Shown here: positions 8,057 through 17,176 of the stretch, one piece after another
Layout of the letters: every line of letters starts with the position of its first letter
How positions within the stretch are numbered: the first letter of the stretch is position 1
Assembly: GCA_022448645.1 (NCBI GenBank)
Contig: JAKVBZ010000058.1
Coordinates: 1-32,352 of the forward strand
Source: Pirellulaceae bacterium
GTDB taxonomy: Bacteria; Planctomycetota; Planctomycetia; Pirellulales; Pirellulaceae
Reading direction: 5' to 3'
DNA length: 32,352 bases
Made by a program: the position numbers and the translations under genes
Notes under the pieces: model-generated
The model's database searches: none
Told to the model about the DNA's origin: nothing
What the model saw: the letters and a program-made list of their open reading frames with translations, nothing else

Positions 8057-11038
8057 CTATTCTACATTTTTTTCTGAAAAAAATGGATGCGGTAACGAAT
8101 ATCCTTTATCTAACGCCGCTTTCCGAGTTGTAAACAGGATCTTTTCATGTGCAGCATTCGGATCAGACACCAATACCCACACAAGTTTTTGATCATCCGA
8201 ACTAGGGTCGTCCACACCAGCAACTGGGTTCGCTCGCCTTGCCAACGCAGTCAACACGTCCGCAACGGCCATCTTATCAACCTGAAAATTGGTAATCTGC
8301 TGATTTCGTGTAATGCCATCCCTCTTCAAGTCGTCGCCGGCAATTTCGATGGAAACAGGTGGCCCCTGACTGTCGTTGAGTTCTTGTTGCAAATCTTGAA
8401 TAGCAAACTCCAGCGATTGCTGTGAGAATTCGAGGTCTAATTCCTTTTCCTTGAGGTACTCTCGTAGACTCATCGGTTCAACAGGGGCGGTCGACGAAAG
8501 AGTCGCCGTCGAGCTTCTAGCATTGCTTACCATCGCTAGTTCCGTACCTAACACGAGATTATGCGCGGCGTACAACGGCAAGTATCCGTTCGCAATAACT
8601 TCATTTCCTTCGTAGCCAACGCGCGCATGTTGTTGCAGCTCTCGAATCATGAATGGATACCGCAAGGCCAACTCACGCCAATAAGGAAGAGGATCTAACG
8701 AGAAGAAGTACTCCGTGACTCGTCGTGGTATTTCTTCCAAACGTTGTTCGAGTCGGATGGCAACTTTGTCTGGTGCATGGTCGAGTTGAGCGATGGCTCG
8801 GTATTCCCAGTAAAATGTGTCACCCAAGTGAATGCTGGTAGCGACCGCTTGCAACTTATCACCCCAAAACCAGCTCAAAGGATCGAGCATTTTCGCACGG
8901 TGTCCCTCCATCAGCGGTTTGCCATCTGTGAAGAAGAATTGAGGCGTAGCCACCATCGTAAAATGCCTTTCCCTATCTGATGACGCCACAAGCTGTTCCC
9001 ATTCGTTGCGCAAAGCCGGAGCGACACCGTGGTTGAGCAAAACTGCTTCAATCTCATCGTCACTCCCCATCACAACCACCGGATCCTTTTCTTGGTGCGG
9101 AACCAGTATCGTTTGGTTACCACGACGAAATAGTCGCCCCATTCCATCATCAGCTTCGGAGGCCACTCCCCAACCGGCAACGACAGAGTCGTCAAGCGGA
9201 GCAGATAATCGCAAGACCCAGGACGTGCGCGGCATGTCTCCAGCATTGGCATGAAACCCAATGACGACTTCTCGCACCTGTTCCAAATGAATTCCAGATG
9301 AGATTTCCCACGAAGTCCGTCCAGCTTGAAACGCTGGTCCCAGAGCCTGAAACAAGCGTCGGCCTTCTTCCATAGCCAATAATTCTGAAGGACGGACATG
9401 CACCAGCAGTGCGGCACCCGGAGCTACCCAGCTCAAGTTCACGGGTGTTCCTTGAGTGGAAGGCTCCCATAACTGCTGCCCGTCATCGTCCACGATTTCA
9501 TACCGCACAGGGTCTGAAACTGCGACACTATCAGGGTTCGTACCGTCGGAAAACTCACCATCAGTATCGCGAGTCGCATGACTGCCATTGGCGCCGTCAG
9601 GACCACCAGTCGTCATCGGGGAATCATCGTTGATGGTTTGCTGTATTGTCTGAGACGATTGAGCTACCCAAAAACCGACGAAAATGACGAACGTTGCCGC
9701 CAACAACACACCAGCTCCCCAGGCCCAGCTTTTTCTGCGGCGGTGGATGTTTCCAGGAGCGAGTCGTGATCTCCCAGCTTCCGTACGACTGGCATCGACC
9801 GAGGCATCGTCAACATCGACATTGATTTTCATCCTGGAGGTGGGCACAGTTGGATTTGCAGGAACACGCAAATTTTCCGCCAGCACAGGCGGTGGTGGTA
9901 CCGGTGACGTGACAGACACAGGTGCCAGATCGGGAGAGGACGGAGGTGTCACTGAGCCCGTACGGATTGCAGATAGATACGCAGCTAACGATTCCGCGTG
10001 TGGCTGGTCCTGCACGTGCAACCATTCAGTTTTTACCCAACCCTTCAAAGTCTGCGCTACCTGACTGGCTGACAACCGTTGGTGTGGGTCTTTCGCAAGC
10101 ATGCCAGCCACAAGGTCTTCCAACTCACGGGAGACTCCATAGGGTTGCAAATTCGGAACCGGTTCAACCACGTGACGCTGTATGGTTTCCTGGGCATTCT
10201 CTCCGAGGAACGGAGAACGTCCACTCAACATGCGGAACATCAGACAACCCAACCGATAAACGTCGGTGGCTGCATTGGGTGCCTTGTCTCCGTGCGCCCA
10301 TTCCGGCGGAAAATACTCCGCTTGCTGTATCGCATGGCTGCCCGTTAGTTCCAGGTTCTTCACAGCGTCTGTTGAACAAAGTGCGACGTTTTGGAACAAC
10401 TTGGCCTGAGGAACCTGCCCAGGCTTCAACCATACGTTCAACGGACGCAGATCCGTCGCCACCCATCCCCGCTGGTGCAATTCGGCCAGAGCCATCGCCA
10501 AGTGACGGCTAAGTTGGCACACCATGGTCGGTTTGAGTGATTTGCCCTTGTCTAATTGCTTCGACAAGGGTGCCGCCCACGGCCTTTCATAGACGACAAA
10601 GCGGTAATTCTCGACGTTGACAGCTTCGAAACAACGTACGACGTGTGCACTATCCCTCGGCCAATCCGCCACACACCGTACGATATCCGGCCATGCCTGC
10701 GTCTCAGGCCCATCATCGTTCGCCAAAAACTGTAGAGAAACCGGATATTCCGAGGGCCGATGTTTTGCGCGAAACATACTTGGGATACGTTTTAAGCGCC
10801 CCTCTACAAGATATTGGCCGTGAACAAAGGGTCCTGGCCGGCCAGCCAATAAAATCTTTGCCTGATAACGGGTCAGTTTTTCTTGGGACACGAGCCATTC
10901 GCACAATGTCCCGGAATTGGCTTGGGCGATTGCCCCCTTTACCTGACCGAATTCGCTTCCTAGCTGCGCTGCGTCTTCGACGGACAACAGCTGGCTGTCC
11001 ACGATTAATTTCCAAAATTCCTCGATCGTGGGACCCAT
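8057..11038 (-). CDS. Membrane-anchored Ser/Thr kinase-like receptor, probable pseudokinase
   Basis: The protein is 993 residues from the ATG at 11038; a TTG two codons upstream is possible. The N-terminal 70 residues resemble the helical domain preceding many planctomycete kinases (FWKLIVDSQLLS, LTRYQAKILLAG). A Hanks-type kinase fold follows to about 340: ATDLRPLNV (194-202), FPPEWA (243-248), TDVYRLGCLMFRMLSGRSPF and DPHQRLSA. The beta-3 lysine motif VALK reads VSLQ (Q103), and DFG reads QNV (216-218). Asp196 and Asn201 remain. A membrane helix lies at about 434-458, followed by an unrecognised extracytoplasmic region of about 530 residues. Phosphotransfer is unlikely on known kinase chemistry; a sensor or scaffold role is inferred. 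It is the first gene of a unit with the STN-like protein. Confidence 0.88.
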   Translation of the reverse strand: MGPTIEEFWKLIVDSQLLSVEDAAQLGSEFGQVKGAIAQANSGTLCEWLVSQEKLTRYQAKILLAGRPGPFVHGQYLVEGRLKRIPSMFRAKHRPSEYPVSLQFLANDDGPETQAWPDIVRCVADWPRDSAHVVRCFEAVNVENYRFVVYERPWAAPLSKQLDKGKSLKPTMVCQLSRHLAMALAELHQRGWVATDLRPLNVWLKPGQVPQAKLFQNVALCSTDAVKNLELTGSHAIQQAEYFPPEWAHGDKAPNAATDVYRLGCLMFRMLSGRSPFLGENAQETIQRHVVEPVPNLQPYGVSRELEDLVAGMLAKDPHQRLSASQVAQTLKGWVKTEWLHVQDQPHAESLAAYLSAIRTGSVTPPSSPDLAPVSVTSPVPPPPVLAENLRVPANPTVPTSRMKINVDVDDASVDASRTEAGRSRLAPGNIHRRRKSWAWGAGVLLAATFVIFVGFWVAQSSQTIQQTINDDSPMTTGGPDGANGSHATRDTDGEFSDGTNPDSVAVSDPVRYEIVDDDGQQLWEPSTQGTPVNLSWVAPGAALLVHVRPSELLAMEEGRRLFQALGPAFQAGRTSWEISSGIHLEQVREVVIGFHANAGDMPRTSWVLRLSAPLDDSVVAGWGVASEADDGMGRLFRRGNQTILVPHQEKDPVVVMGSDDEIEAVLLNHGVAPALRNEWEQLVASSDRERHFTMVATPQFFFTDGKPLMEGHRAKMLDPLSWFWGDKLQAVATSIHLGDTFYWEYRAIAQLDHAPDKVAIRLEQRLEEIPRRVTEYFFSLDPLPYWRELALRYPFMIRELQQHARVGYEGNEVIANGYLPLYAAHNLVLGTELAMVSNARSSTATLSSTAPVEPMSLREYLKEKELDLEFSQQSLEFAIQDLQQELNDSQGPPVSIEIAGDDLKRDGITRNQQITNFQVDKMAVADVLTALARRANPVAGVDDPSSDDQKLVWVLVSDPNAAHEKILFTTRKAALDKGYSLPHPFFSEKNVE

Positions 11039-11338
11039 TGGCAACTAAATCCAACTGGAAAGAAAGTCTCGCTCAATACACACCAGCAAGCGAATGTCTC
11101 TGGCCCCGGAACGGCCCATTGATGTTCCAGATGACACAGCCCCCAGAATGTTATAGTCTATCGCACTTAAGGTACTGCGACGAGTCGACTGACGCGAGGT
11201 AGCCAGATTGATGGCAAGGGGCACCGCATGATCCGGGCAAGTTCGCCGTCACCATAGGGCAGTCGACAACTGAATCTCGATCTACCATATAGTCGATTTC
11301 AGGCCAGTTTCCCTCCACCTGGTATGAGGAGCCGAGGC
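11039..11338. promoter_or_regulatory. 300-base divergent intergenic region with candidate gdh promoter
   Basis: There is no credible ORF here. TATAGT occurs at 11152-11157 and 11288-11293. The nearer copy, with TCGACA at 11263-11268 (19-bp spacing), could drive the dehydrogenase gene with a leader of about 40 nt. Small dyads are also present: TCGCA-N10-TGCGA (11161-11180) and the palindrome AGTCGACT (11183-11190). The promoter assignment is tentative. Confidence 0.35.
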
Positions 11339-12571
11339 ATGAAAGCTTTTGAAGCAACAGAACTTTTCTTTCAACAAGCCGCCAACCAATTGGACCTGCC
11401 CAATGACGTACGGGAACTGATGCTAACCCCCAAGCGGGAAGTACAAGTTCAGGTACCGGTGGCGCTCGAGGACGATTGCATCACCACGTTCATTGGGTAC
11501 CGCGTTCAGCACGACAATTCACGTGGACCCATGAAGGGAGGACTGCGATTTCATCCTGCCGTGGACTTGGACGAAGTACGCGCACTGGCATCACTGATGA
11601 CATGGAAGACGGCGGTAGTCAACCTACCTTATGGTGGAGCCAAAGGAGGCGTTACCGTCGACCCTCGTGGTTTAACAGAAAAACAGCTCGAAATGCTGAC
11701 ACGGGTTTTCGTTGATCAGATTCATGATGTGTTCGGCCCACGTACAGATATCCCTGCGCCGGACATGGGCACCGACGCCCATGTCATGGCATGGATTCGT
11801 AACCAATGGGAAAAATATCACGGTTTCAACCCAGCTTGTGTGACCGGCAAGCCGGTTGAGCATTTCGGAGCGTCTGGCCGAGAAGAAGCCACTGGTCGAG
11901 GGGTCGGTATTTTGACGCTGAAACTACTCGGTCGCCTAGGACGCAAACCGACAGGAACACGCGTCGCCATCCAAGGCTTCGGTAACGTAGGTTCCCACGC
12001 AGCCAAGTTCCTTTCGGATGCCGATATGACCGTCGTTGCAGTGAGCGATATCAGTGGTGCCTACTACGAAGAAAAAGGGTTAGAGATTCACGATTGTTTG
12101 CGATACATTGCCCAACACGGTTCACTTGCGGATTATAAAAACGGTGCCGTGATCTCCAACGAAGAATTACTCTCGCTGGACGTCGACGTACTCATACCAG
12201 CAGCGATCGGTGGTGTAATCCACGAAAAGAACGTCGATCAAATTCGGGCACCCATCATCATTGAAGCTGCCAATCGGCCCATCGAACCAGATGCCGACGC
12301 CAAACTATTCGAACGCGAAATCATCGTATTGCCTGACATCTTGGCAAACTCGGGAGGTGTGACCGTGAGCTATTTCGAATGGGCACAAAATCTTCAGCTT
12401 TACAAATGGAACTTGAACCGCGTACGCCAAGAACTCGACCACGTCTTGTCAGAAGCTTTCGAATCCGTTTGGCAACGTTCCCATGAGTCTCAGACGAGCC
12501 TGCGCACGGCAGCATATATGGTTGCCATCGAGCGAGTCCATCACGCCAAAACCCTGGCCGGCATTTTGTAG
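11339..12571 (+). CDS. gdhA: Glutamate-type dehydrogenase (Glu/Leu/Phe/Val family)
   Basis: The enzyme interconverts an L-amino acid, most likely glutamate, and its 2-oxo acid plus ammonium with NAD(P). It is 410 residues from ATG 11339, the size of the hexameric 'short' GDH group. GAGGAG about 8 nt upstream decides this start over the in-frame ATG at 11324, which overlaps that site. Substrate-domain motifs are intact: GPMKGGLRFHP (Lys66), TWKTAV (Lys90), LPYGGAKGG (catalytic Lys102) and PAPDMGTD (Asp142). The Rossmann motif GFGNVGSHAA follows, and SGGVTVSYFEWAQN near the C-terminus is typical of GDH rather than leucine dehydrogenase. Its role is nitrogen assimilation or glutamate catabolism; cofactor preference is not read. 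It is convergent with ltaE, 22 bases apart. Confidence 0.95.
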   Translation: MKAFEATELFFQQAANQLDLPNDVRELMLTPKREVQVQVPVALEDDCITTFIGYRVQHDNSRGPMKGGLRFHPAVDLDEVRALASLMTWKTAVVNLPYGGAKGGVTVDPRGLTEKQLEMLTRVFVDQIHDVFGPRTDIPAPDMGTDAHVMAWIRNQWEKYHGFNPACVTGKPVEHFGASGREEATGRGVGILTLKLLGRLGRKPTGTRVAIQGFGNVGSHAAKFLSDADMTVVAVSDISGAYYEEKGLEIHDCLRYIAQHGSLADYKNGAVISNEELLSLDVDVLIPAAIGGVIHEKNVDQIRAPIIIEAANRPIEPDADAKLFEREIIVLPDILANSGGVTVSYFEWAQNLQLYKWNLNRVRQELDHVLSEAFESVWQRSHESQTSLRTAAYMVAIERVHHAKTLAGIL

Positions 12572-12593
12572 TCAATACTTAAGACGAGATTCA

Positions 12594-13634
12594 CTAAGAC
12601 GATACGCCTTGTGCGGCCAGTTCGGTCAGCACGTCAGCAACCTGATCCACGTCGGCATGACTTAGACCCAAGTGCGTTACGGCTCGCAGCACCTGGGAGC
12701 TCGTTGGCGAAATCAAGATTCCCCGGCTGCGCAAAGCCTCGCTGAACTCCGCGGCGGTACCCAATGCCGGATCGACTTCGAAGAACACCAAATTGGTCTC
12801 AACCGAATTAAAGGTTAGTGACAAACCTTCGGAATTTTCGATCGCGCGCGCCAAAACCTGACCATGCTCGTGGTCTTCCACCAGGCGCTGCACGTTGTTT
12901 TCGAGTGCATACAACGCAGCCGCAGCGATCACGCCGGCTTGACGTATTCCGCCCCCAAACGCTTTGCGGTGGCGACGAGCTTCTAAAATCGCATCCGCAG
13001 GTCCAGCCAGCGCTGATCCTATAGGCGCTCCGAGTCCTTTGCTAAAGCAAACACTTACGGTATCAAAGTGTCGAGCCCACTCGGCAGCCTCAATGCCGGT
13101 CGCCGCCACGGCGTTGAACAAACGAGCACCATCCAAATGAGTCTTCACACCATTTTCGTGAGCCCACTCACAAATACTGACCAGCGTTTCATAAGGATAT
13201 ACTTTGCCGCCCCCACGATTGTGCGTATTCTCGAGCGACACTAGTTTGGTGCGCACCTGATGAATGTCGTCTGGTCGTATGAGGGATTGAAGCTGATCCA
13301 GCTCGAGAATCCCATCGTTACCTGTTATGGGACGAGCCACAATACCGCTAAGTTGCGCAAAAGCACCTTGCTCCATGTTATAAACATGGCAAGCTGAATC
13401 ACAGATAAACTCATCACCGGGCTTGCAGTGAATACGTAGACCGATTTGATTGGTCATCGTACCCGAAGGCATAAAGATGGCAGCTTCTTTGCCCAAAACC
13501 TCAGAGGTCACTTCCTCCAACCGGATGACGGTGGGATCGTCCCCAAAAACGTCATCTCCCAACTTGGCAGAGGATATGGCCGCCCACATTTCTGCAGTCG
13601 GTTGAGTTACGGTATCACTGCGTAGATCGATCAT
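12594..13634 (-). CDS. ltaE: Low-specificity L-threonine aldolase
   Basis: This cytosolic PLP enzyme cleaves L-threonine or L-allo-threonine to glycine and acetaldehyde. The protein is 346 residues, the usual length. Motifs: MIDLRSDTVTQPT at the N-terminus, FMPSGTMTN (54-62), His83 stacking on the cofactor, LENTHNRGGG (134-143), LDGAR (167-171) and the Schiff-base lysine in SKGLGAPIGS (Lys199). The start ATG at 13634 has GGAAA just upstream. The gene is divergent from thiO, whose enzyme consumes glycine, which suggests shared glycine metabolism and perhaps shared control in the 117-base gap. The family call is firm; the in vivo substrate is inferred. Confidence 0.95.
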   Translation of the reverse strand: MIDLRSDTVTQPTAEMWAAISSAKLGDDVFGDDPTVIRLEEVTSEVLGKEAAIFMPSGTMTNQIGLRIHCKPGDEFICDSACHVYNMEQGAFAQLSGIVARPITGNDGILELDQLQSLIRPDDIHQVRTKLVSLENTHNRGGGKVYPYETLVSICEWAHENGVKTHLDGARLFNAVAATGIEAAEWARHFDTVSVCFSKGLGAPIGSALAGPADAILEARRHRKAFGGGIRQAGVIAAAALYALENNVQRLVEDHEHGQVLARAIENSEGLSLTFNSVETNLVFFEVDPALGTAAEFSEALRSRGILISPTSSQVLRAVTHLGLSHADVDQVADVLTELAAQGVSS

Positions 13635-13696
13635 GGTTTCCAGCTATTCTAAAAACGAGTTTCCATTGATATTCTTTCCAACTGTAGTTGCTACGT

Positions 13697-13713
13697 CCAG
13701 GGCCTACCAGGGC
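13697..13713. promoter_or_regulatory. Direct repeat CCAGGGC with 10-bp period upstream of thiO
   Basis: CCAGGGC occurs at 13697-13703 and 13707-13713, one helical turn apart. It sits about 38-54 bp upstream of the predicted thiO start site, a usual place for activator binding. The regulator is unknown. Confidence 0.4.
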
Positions 13714-13738
13714 ATTTTCGGGAATGTACCTCATCTCC

Positions 13739-13744
13739 TATAAT
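13739..13744 (+). promoter_or_regulatory. Consensus -10 box TATAAT for thiO (leaderless start)
   Basis: A perfect TATAAT ends 7 nt before the thiO ATG at 13752. The predicted transcription start therefore falls at the ATG, and no Shine-Dalgarno is present. The -35 region (TTTTCG, 13715-13720) is poor, consistent with activator dependence. Confidence 0.55.
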
Positions 13745-13751
13745 CAATCGC

Positions 13752-14897
13752 ATGTATGACTGTGCTATTATCGGTGCTGGTGTCGTCGGCCTGTCTGTGG
13801 CGTACGAACTTTCTCAACATGGTCAACACGTTTGTCTAATTGACCGTGGCCTGCCCGGACGTGAGGCGTCTTGGGCCGGGGCAGGGATCCTGGTTCCGGA
13901 AAACTTCGCCACAGCAACGTCCTCGCACGAAAAACTGGGAGGGCTTAGCTCCGAATTACATCCCACGTGGTCCACTCAACTGCGAGAAGAAACAGGGATC
14001 GACAACGGATACCGACCGTGCGGTGGGTTGCACGTCATTGGCACCGAAGCCGAACATGCAGAGTTACTGGACACGCTGAACTGGTTCCAACAACGGCGTA
14101 TCCCGTACGAACAAGTTCCCGCCAAGGCGCTTGTCGAATTCGTGCCCGCCATGGCACCGGCCATTCAACGAGGAAGAATTCACGAGGCCTACTATCTGCC
14201 AGGGGAAGCTCAATTAAGAAACCCCCGTCACCTGAAAGCCTTGATCAAGGCATGCCAACTTCGAGGTGTGGAGATCGTAACCGATGCAGAAGTCACCGGG
14301 TTCGATCTCTCGGCGAATCGTGTCATGGGGGTCCATACAACAGGAGCAACGATTCACGCAGAACAATTCTGCGTAACGAATGGCGCTTGGGCCAATACCT
14401 TGCTGCAGCAGTTGGACAGAAATCTGAAAATCAAACTAAAGCCAGTGCGGGGTCAGATGGTGATGTTTGGTGCCCGCAATCCCCTCTTCAGGCCTGTGAT
14501 CAATGAAGGAGACAGGTACCTGGTACCTCGAGATGATGGACGCATCCTGGTTGGATCCACCGAAGAAGATGTTGGGTTCGTTAAATCAGACAACGCTGAA
14601 TCCGTCGCCGAACTGTTCAGATTTGCGACAGGCCTGATTGACGAGTTGCAAGACGTACCTATCGAAAAGACCTGGTGCGGTTTACGTCCCGCCTCACCGG
14701 ATCGACGACCCTACTTGGGGCCCTTGCATCCTTGGAATAACATTTTTGTCGCAGTAGGACACTTTCGCAGCGGGCTGTGGCTGTCGACAGGTACGGCTAT
14801 TGTCATGAGTGAACTTTTGAGAGGCGAGACTCCGCGCATCGACTTGACGGAATTCGGGTTGGATCGAGACAGATGCATGGCCCATAGGAAAGATTGA
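13752..14897 (+). CDS. thiO: ThiO-type glycine oxidase (FAD-dependent)
   Basis: The enzyme probably oxidises glycine to dehydroglycine, which supplies the C2-N part of the thiamine thiazole, producing H2O2. The protein is 381 residues with an N-terminal dinucleotide fold IIGAGVVGLSVAYEL (6-20) and the DAO-family segment GREASWAGAGILVPE. GQMVMFG and DGRILVGSTEEDVGF follow in the usual order. The C-terminal GLRPASPDRRPYLGP and GHFRSGLWLSTGTA are typical of ThiO. A general D-amino-acid or sarcosine-type oxidase is possible, but the ThiO-like C-terminus and the thiC gene elsewhere in the window favour ThiO. No thiS or thiG is adjacent. The next gene starts 1 nt after the stop, so the two are translationally coupled. 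Confidence 0.85.
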   Translation: MYDCAIIGAGVVGLSVAYELSQHGQHVCLIDRGLPGREASWAGAGILVPENFATATSSHEKLGGLSSELHPTWSTQLREETGIDNGYRPCGGLHVIGTEAEHAELLDTLNWFQQRRIPYEQVPAKALVEFVPAMAPAIQRGRIHEAYYLPGEAQLRNPRHLKALIKACQLRGVEIVTDAEVTGFDLSANRVMGVHTTGATIHAEQFCVTNGAWANTLLQQLDRNLKIKLKPVRGQMVMFGARNPLFRPVINEGDRYLVPRDDGRILVGSTEEDVGFVKSDNAESVAELFRFATGLIDELQDVPIEKTWCGLRPASPDRRPYLGPLHPWNNIFVAVGHFRSGLWLSTGTAIVMSELLRGETPRIDLTEFGLDRDRCMAHRKD

Positions 14898-14898
14898 C

Positions 14899-16176
14899 AT
14901 GACGGTCGAACCACCTTCCCAAATAGCCATCATCGGTGCCGGTCCGATCGGACTGGAAACAGCACTTTACGCGCGTTATCTCGGTTACGAAGTAACCGTA
15001 TACGAGCAAGGTGAAGTCGCAGAGAATGTACTGAAGTGGGGCCATGTCAGCATGTTTACGCCCTGTGGCATGAATCGCTCACCTTTAGGTGTTGCGGCTA
15101 TCGATGCACAATGGCCCGATCGCGATTCGCCTGATGATGAGTCCCTGATTACCGGACGCAACTGGGTAGACACTTACCTGGAACCATTGTCGCAAACCGA
15201 CTTGGTCAGTCCGTCCCTATGCACCCAAACCACGGTAGCACATATCGGCCGTGCCAGGACACTCAAATCCGACACACCTGGCTCGGCTGATCGTCAAGAA
15301 ATTCCATTTCGATTATTGCTGCGAGACTCGCAAGAAAAACAAAGCACAGCAACTGCCGAGATAGTCATCGACACCACCGGAACCTACGGCAACCCGAATT
15401 GGATGGGTCCTGGTGGCATCCCGGCTATCGGCGAAACCGACTGTTCCTCAAGAATTGACTACCATATCCCTGACATTCGGCTTGTCGAACATGAGCGGTT
15501 CGCTGGAAAAAACATCCTCTTGATCGGAGCAGGCTATTCGGCTGCTACATCAGTCGTAGCCCTTGCGGACATTGCAGAAAAAGATCTCGACACACAAATC
15601 ACCTGGATTACTCGACCACGCCGGCATGAGGCGGAACGTCCTTTGCCGATTCGCACCATTGTGGATGACGTCTTACCTTTGCGTCGATCACTAACGGACA
15701 CTGCCAATCGTTTGACAAAAGATTGCAATCAGCTTCGTTATTGGCCCAACACGACCGTCGACGAAGTCGTCTGGAATCATCAAGACCAACACCTTGAGGT
15801 CACACTGGGCGGTGAACACGCGAGAACTCATCGTTTTGACCGCATCGTGGCCAATGTTGGCTACCGCCCCGATCGAAACATTTACCGTGAATTGCAAGTG
15901 CACGAATGCTATAGCAGTGAAGGTCCCATCAAGCTGGCCGCGTCTCTCTTGGCACATCAAGGAGTGGATTGTCTTCAACCACCGGATCACCATCCGGAAT
16001 TATTACGGAACCCCGAGCCCAATTTTTTTATCTTGGGTAGTAAAAGTTACGGTCGCGGTTCAGATTTCCTTTTCCAAACAGGACTGGGACAGATTCGAGA
16101 TCTTTTCCGCATGATTCATGGCCCAGACGAGCTGGACTTATACGTCAATGTCCAGGCAACAGAACACCGCCTTTAG
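14899..16176 (+). CDS. Two-Rossmann FAD/NAD(P)-dependent oxidoreductase, unknown substrate
   Basis: This 425-residue flavoprotein resembles the flavin monooxygenase/thioredoxin reductase superfamily. The FAD-binding motif AIIGAGPIGLETALYA begins at residue 10. A second dinucleotide motif, LLIGAGYSAATSVVALA (GAG at 210-212), should bind NAD(P). An ATG-like motif VANVGYRPD lies near 315-323, and the C-terminal GSKSYGRGSDFLFQTGLGQI probably closes the FAD site. A distinctive segment, KWGHVSMFTPCGMNRSPLG, follows the first fold. No CxxC redox pair of thioredoxin reductase type is present, so hydroxylation or an NADPH-linked oxidation is more likely. It overlaps operonically with thiO (1-nt gap) and precedes the radical SAM gene by 79 bases. 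The substrate is unknown. Confidence 0.85.
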   Translation: MTVEPPSQIAIIGAGPIGLETALYARYLGYEVTVYEQGEVAENVLKWGHVSMFTPCGMNRSPLGVAAIDAQWPDRDSPDDESLITGRNWVDTYLEPLSQTDLVSPSLCTQTTVAHIGRARTLKSDTPGSADRQEIPFRLLLRDSQEKQSTATAEIVIDTTGTYGNPNWMGPGGIPAIGETDCSSRIDYHIPDIRLVEHERFAGKNILLIGAGYSAATSVVALADIAEKDLDTQITWITRPRRHEAERPLPIRTIVDDVLPLRRSLTDTANRLTKDCNQLRYWPNTTVDEVVWNHQDQHLEVTLGGEHARTHRFDRIVANVGYRPDRNIYRELQVHECYSSEGPIKLAASLLAHQGVDCLQPPDHHPELLRNPEPNFFILGSKSYGRGSDFLFQTGLGQIRDLFRMIHGPDELDLYVNVQATEHRL

Positions 16177-16180
16177 ATCA

Positions 16181-16199
16181 TCGTTTCAAGGGCAAACGA
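16181..16199 (+). other. Stem-loop between flavoprotein and radical SAM genes
   Basis: TCGTTT-caagggc-AAACGA, a perfect 6-bp stem, starts 4 nt after the flavoprotein stop. No T-run follows, so an RNA-processing or partial termination role is only a possibility. Confidence 0.3.
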
Positions 16200-16255
16200 A
16201 AGATGAAAACGCCCGTCATTGACCACCCTCTACTTCGCATTTAGCTATCCCCTAC

Positions 16256-17122
16256 ATGGCACCATCCATTGACCTTGAACATCTCGACCATCTTTGGTTC
16301 CAAGTGGCAGGGACGTTGTGCAACTTGGCTTGCCATCACTGCTTCATCAGCTGCCATCCCAAAAACGACAGCTTGGGAATGCTCACTTTGGACGAAGTTG
16401 AACGGCGTTTGGAAGAATCGGTTCCTTGTGGCGTTAAAGAATACTTCTTTACAGGGGGAGAACCATTCCTAAATCGCGACATGGTGGCGATGTTGGTGAT
16501 GACACTTCAATATGGCCCCGCCACCGTGCTGACGAACGGAACGGTACTGAAAGACTCATGGTTGGAAGAGCTTTCGCGTGCCGAGTCAGAGAGCATCTAT
16601 TCTTTAGAGTTTCGCTTGTCAATCGACGGATTCTCGGCAGAAACAAATGATCCCATTCGTGGAGATGGAACATTTCGGCGCGCCATGCAAGGTATCGTCA
16701 AGTTAGTAGAACATGGCTTTCTGCCCATCATCACTGCCGCTCGTACCTGGCCTATCGAAGCGGATGCAGAAGTCGTTGGCAACTTCGTCGACGTATTACG
16801 GGCAGTCGGCTATGCCCGGCCGCGTTTGAAGGTCCTACCCACACTGCACATGGGCGCCGAAGAACAACGAACGCATGGATACCGTGATACTGAACGTGTC
16901 GACGATGCCATGCTTGCAGGATTCGACCGTTCGCAGTTGATCTGTCACCACAGTCGAATTGTCACCGATCGAGGCATTCACGTTTGCCCTATCCTTGTAG
17001 AAGAATCAGATTCTGTATTGGGCGATTCACTTCGCGACGCCCAACGGCCGTACGCACTCAAGCACGGTGCGTGTTACACCTGTTACCAATATGGAGCCAT
17101 CTGCTCCAACCCATCCGGATAG
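16256..17122 (+). CDS. Radical SAM protein with auxiliary-cluster Cys motif
   Basis: The 288-residue protein belongs to the radical SAM superfamily, whose members cleave S-adenosylmethionine at a 4Fe-4S cluster to form a 5'-deoxyadenosyl radical. The cluster motif CNLACHHC gives CX3CX2C at Cys22, 26 and 29, with an extra Cys33. The GGE motif is FTGGEPFLN (65-73), and FRLSIDG is the usual beta-strand signature. C-terminal cysteines at 230, 244, 273, 276 and 283 (CX2CX6C at the end) suggest a second iron-sulfur cluster of the SPASM/twitch type. No precursor peptide gene is visible nearby, so a small-molecule substrate is as likely as a peptide. It lies between the flavoprotein and the metallophosphoesterase on the same strand. 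The reaction is unknown. Confidence 0.9.
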   Translation: MAPSIDLEHLDHLWFQVAGTLCNLACHHCFISCHPKNDSLGMLTLDEVERRLEESVPCGVKEYFFTGGEPFLNRDMVAMLVMTLQYGPATVLTNGTVLKDSWLEELSRAESESIYSLEFRLSIDGFSAETNDPIRGDGTFRRAMQGIVKLVEHGFLPIITAARTWPIEADAEVVGNFVDVLRAVGYARPRLKVLPTLHMGAEEQRTHGYRDTERVDDAMLAGFDRSQLICHHSRIVTDRGIHVCPILVEESDSVLGDSLRDAQRPYALKHGACYTCYQYGAICSNPSG

Positions 17123-17176
17123 GCTCAGAATCCTGCCCGATCAAACCTAGAGCCCCTAGTCACACGACTGACGATC

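Noticed and set aside
16256..17122. Radical SAM gene as part of a peptide (RiPP) modification cluster
   Set aside because: No short precursor ORF, peptidase or peptide exporter was found next to it; the CX2CX6C tail alone is not enough.
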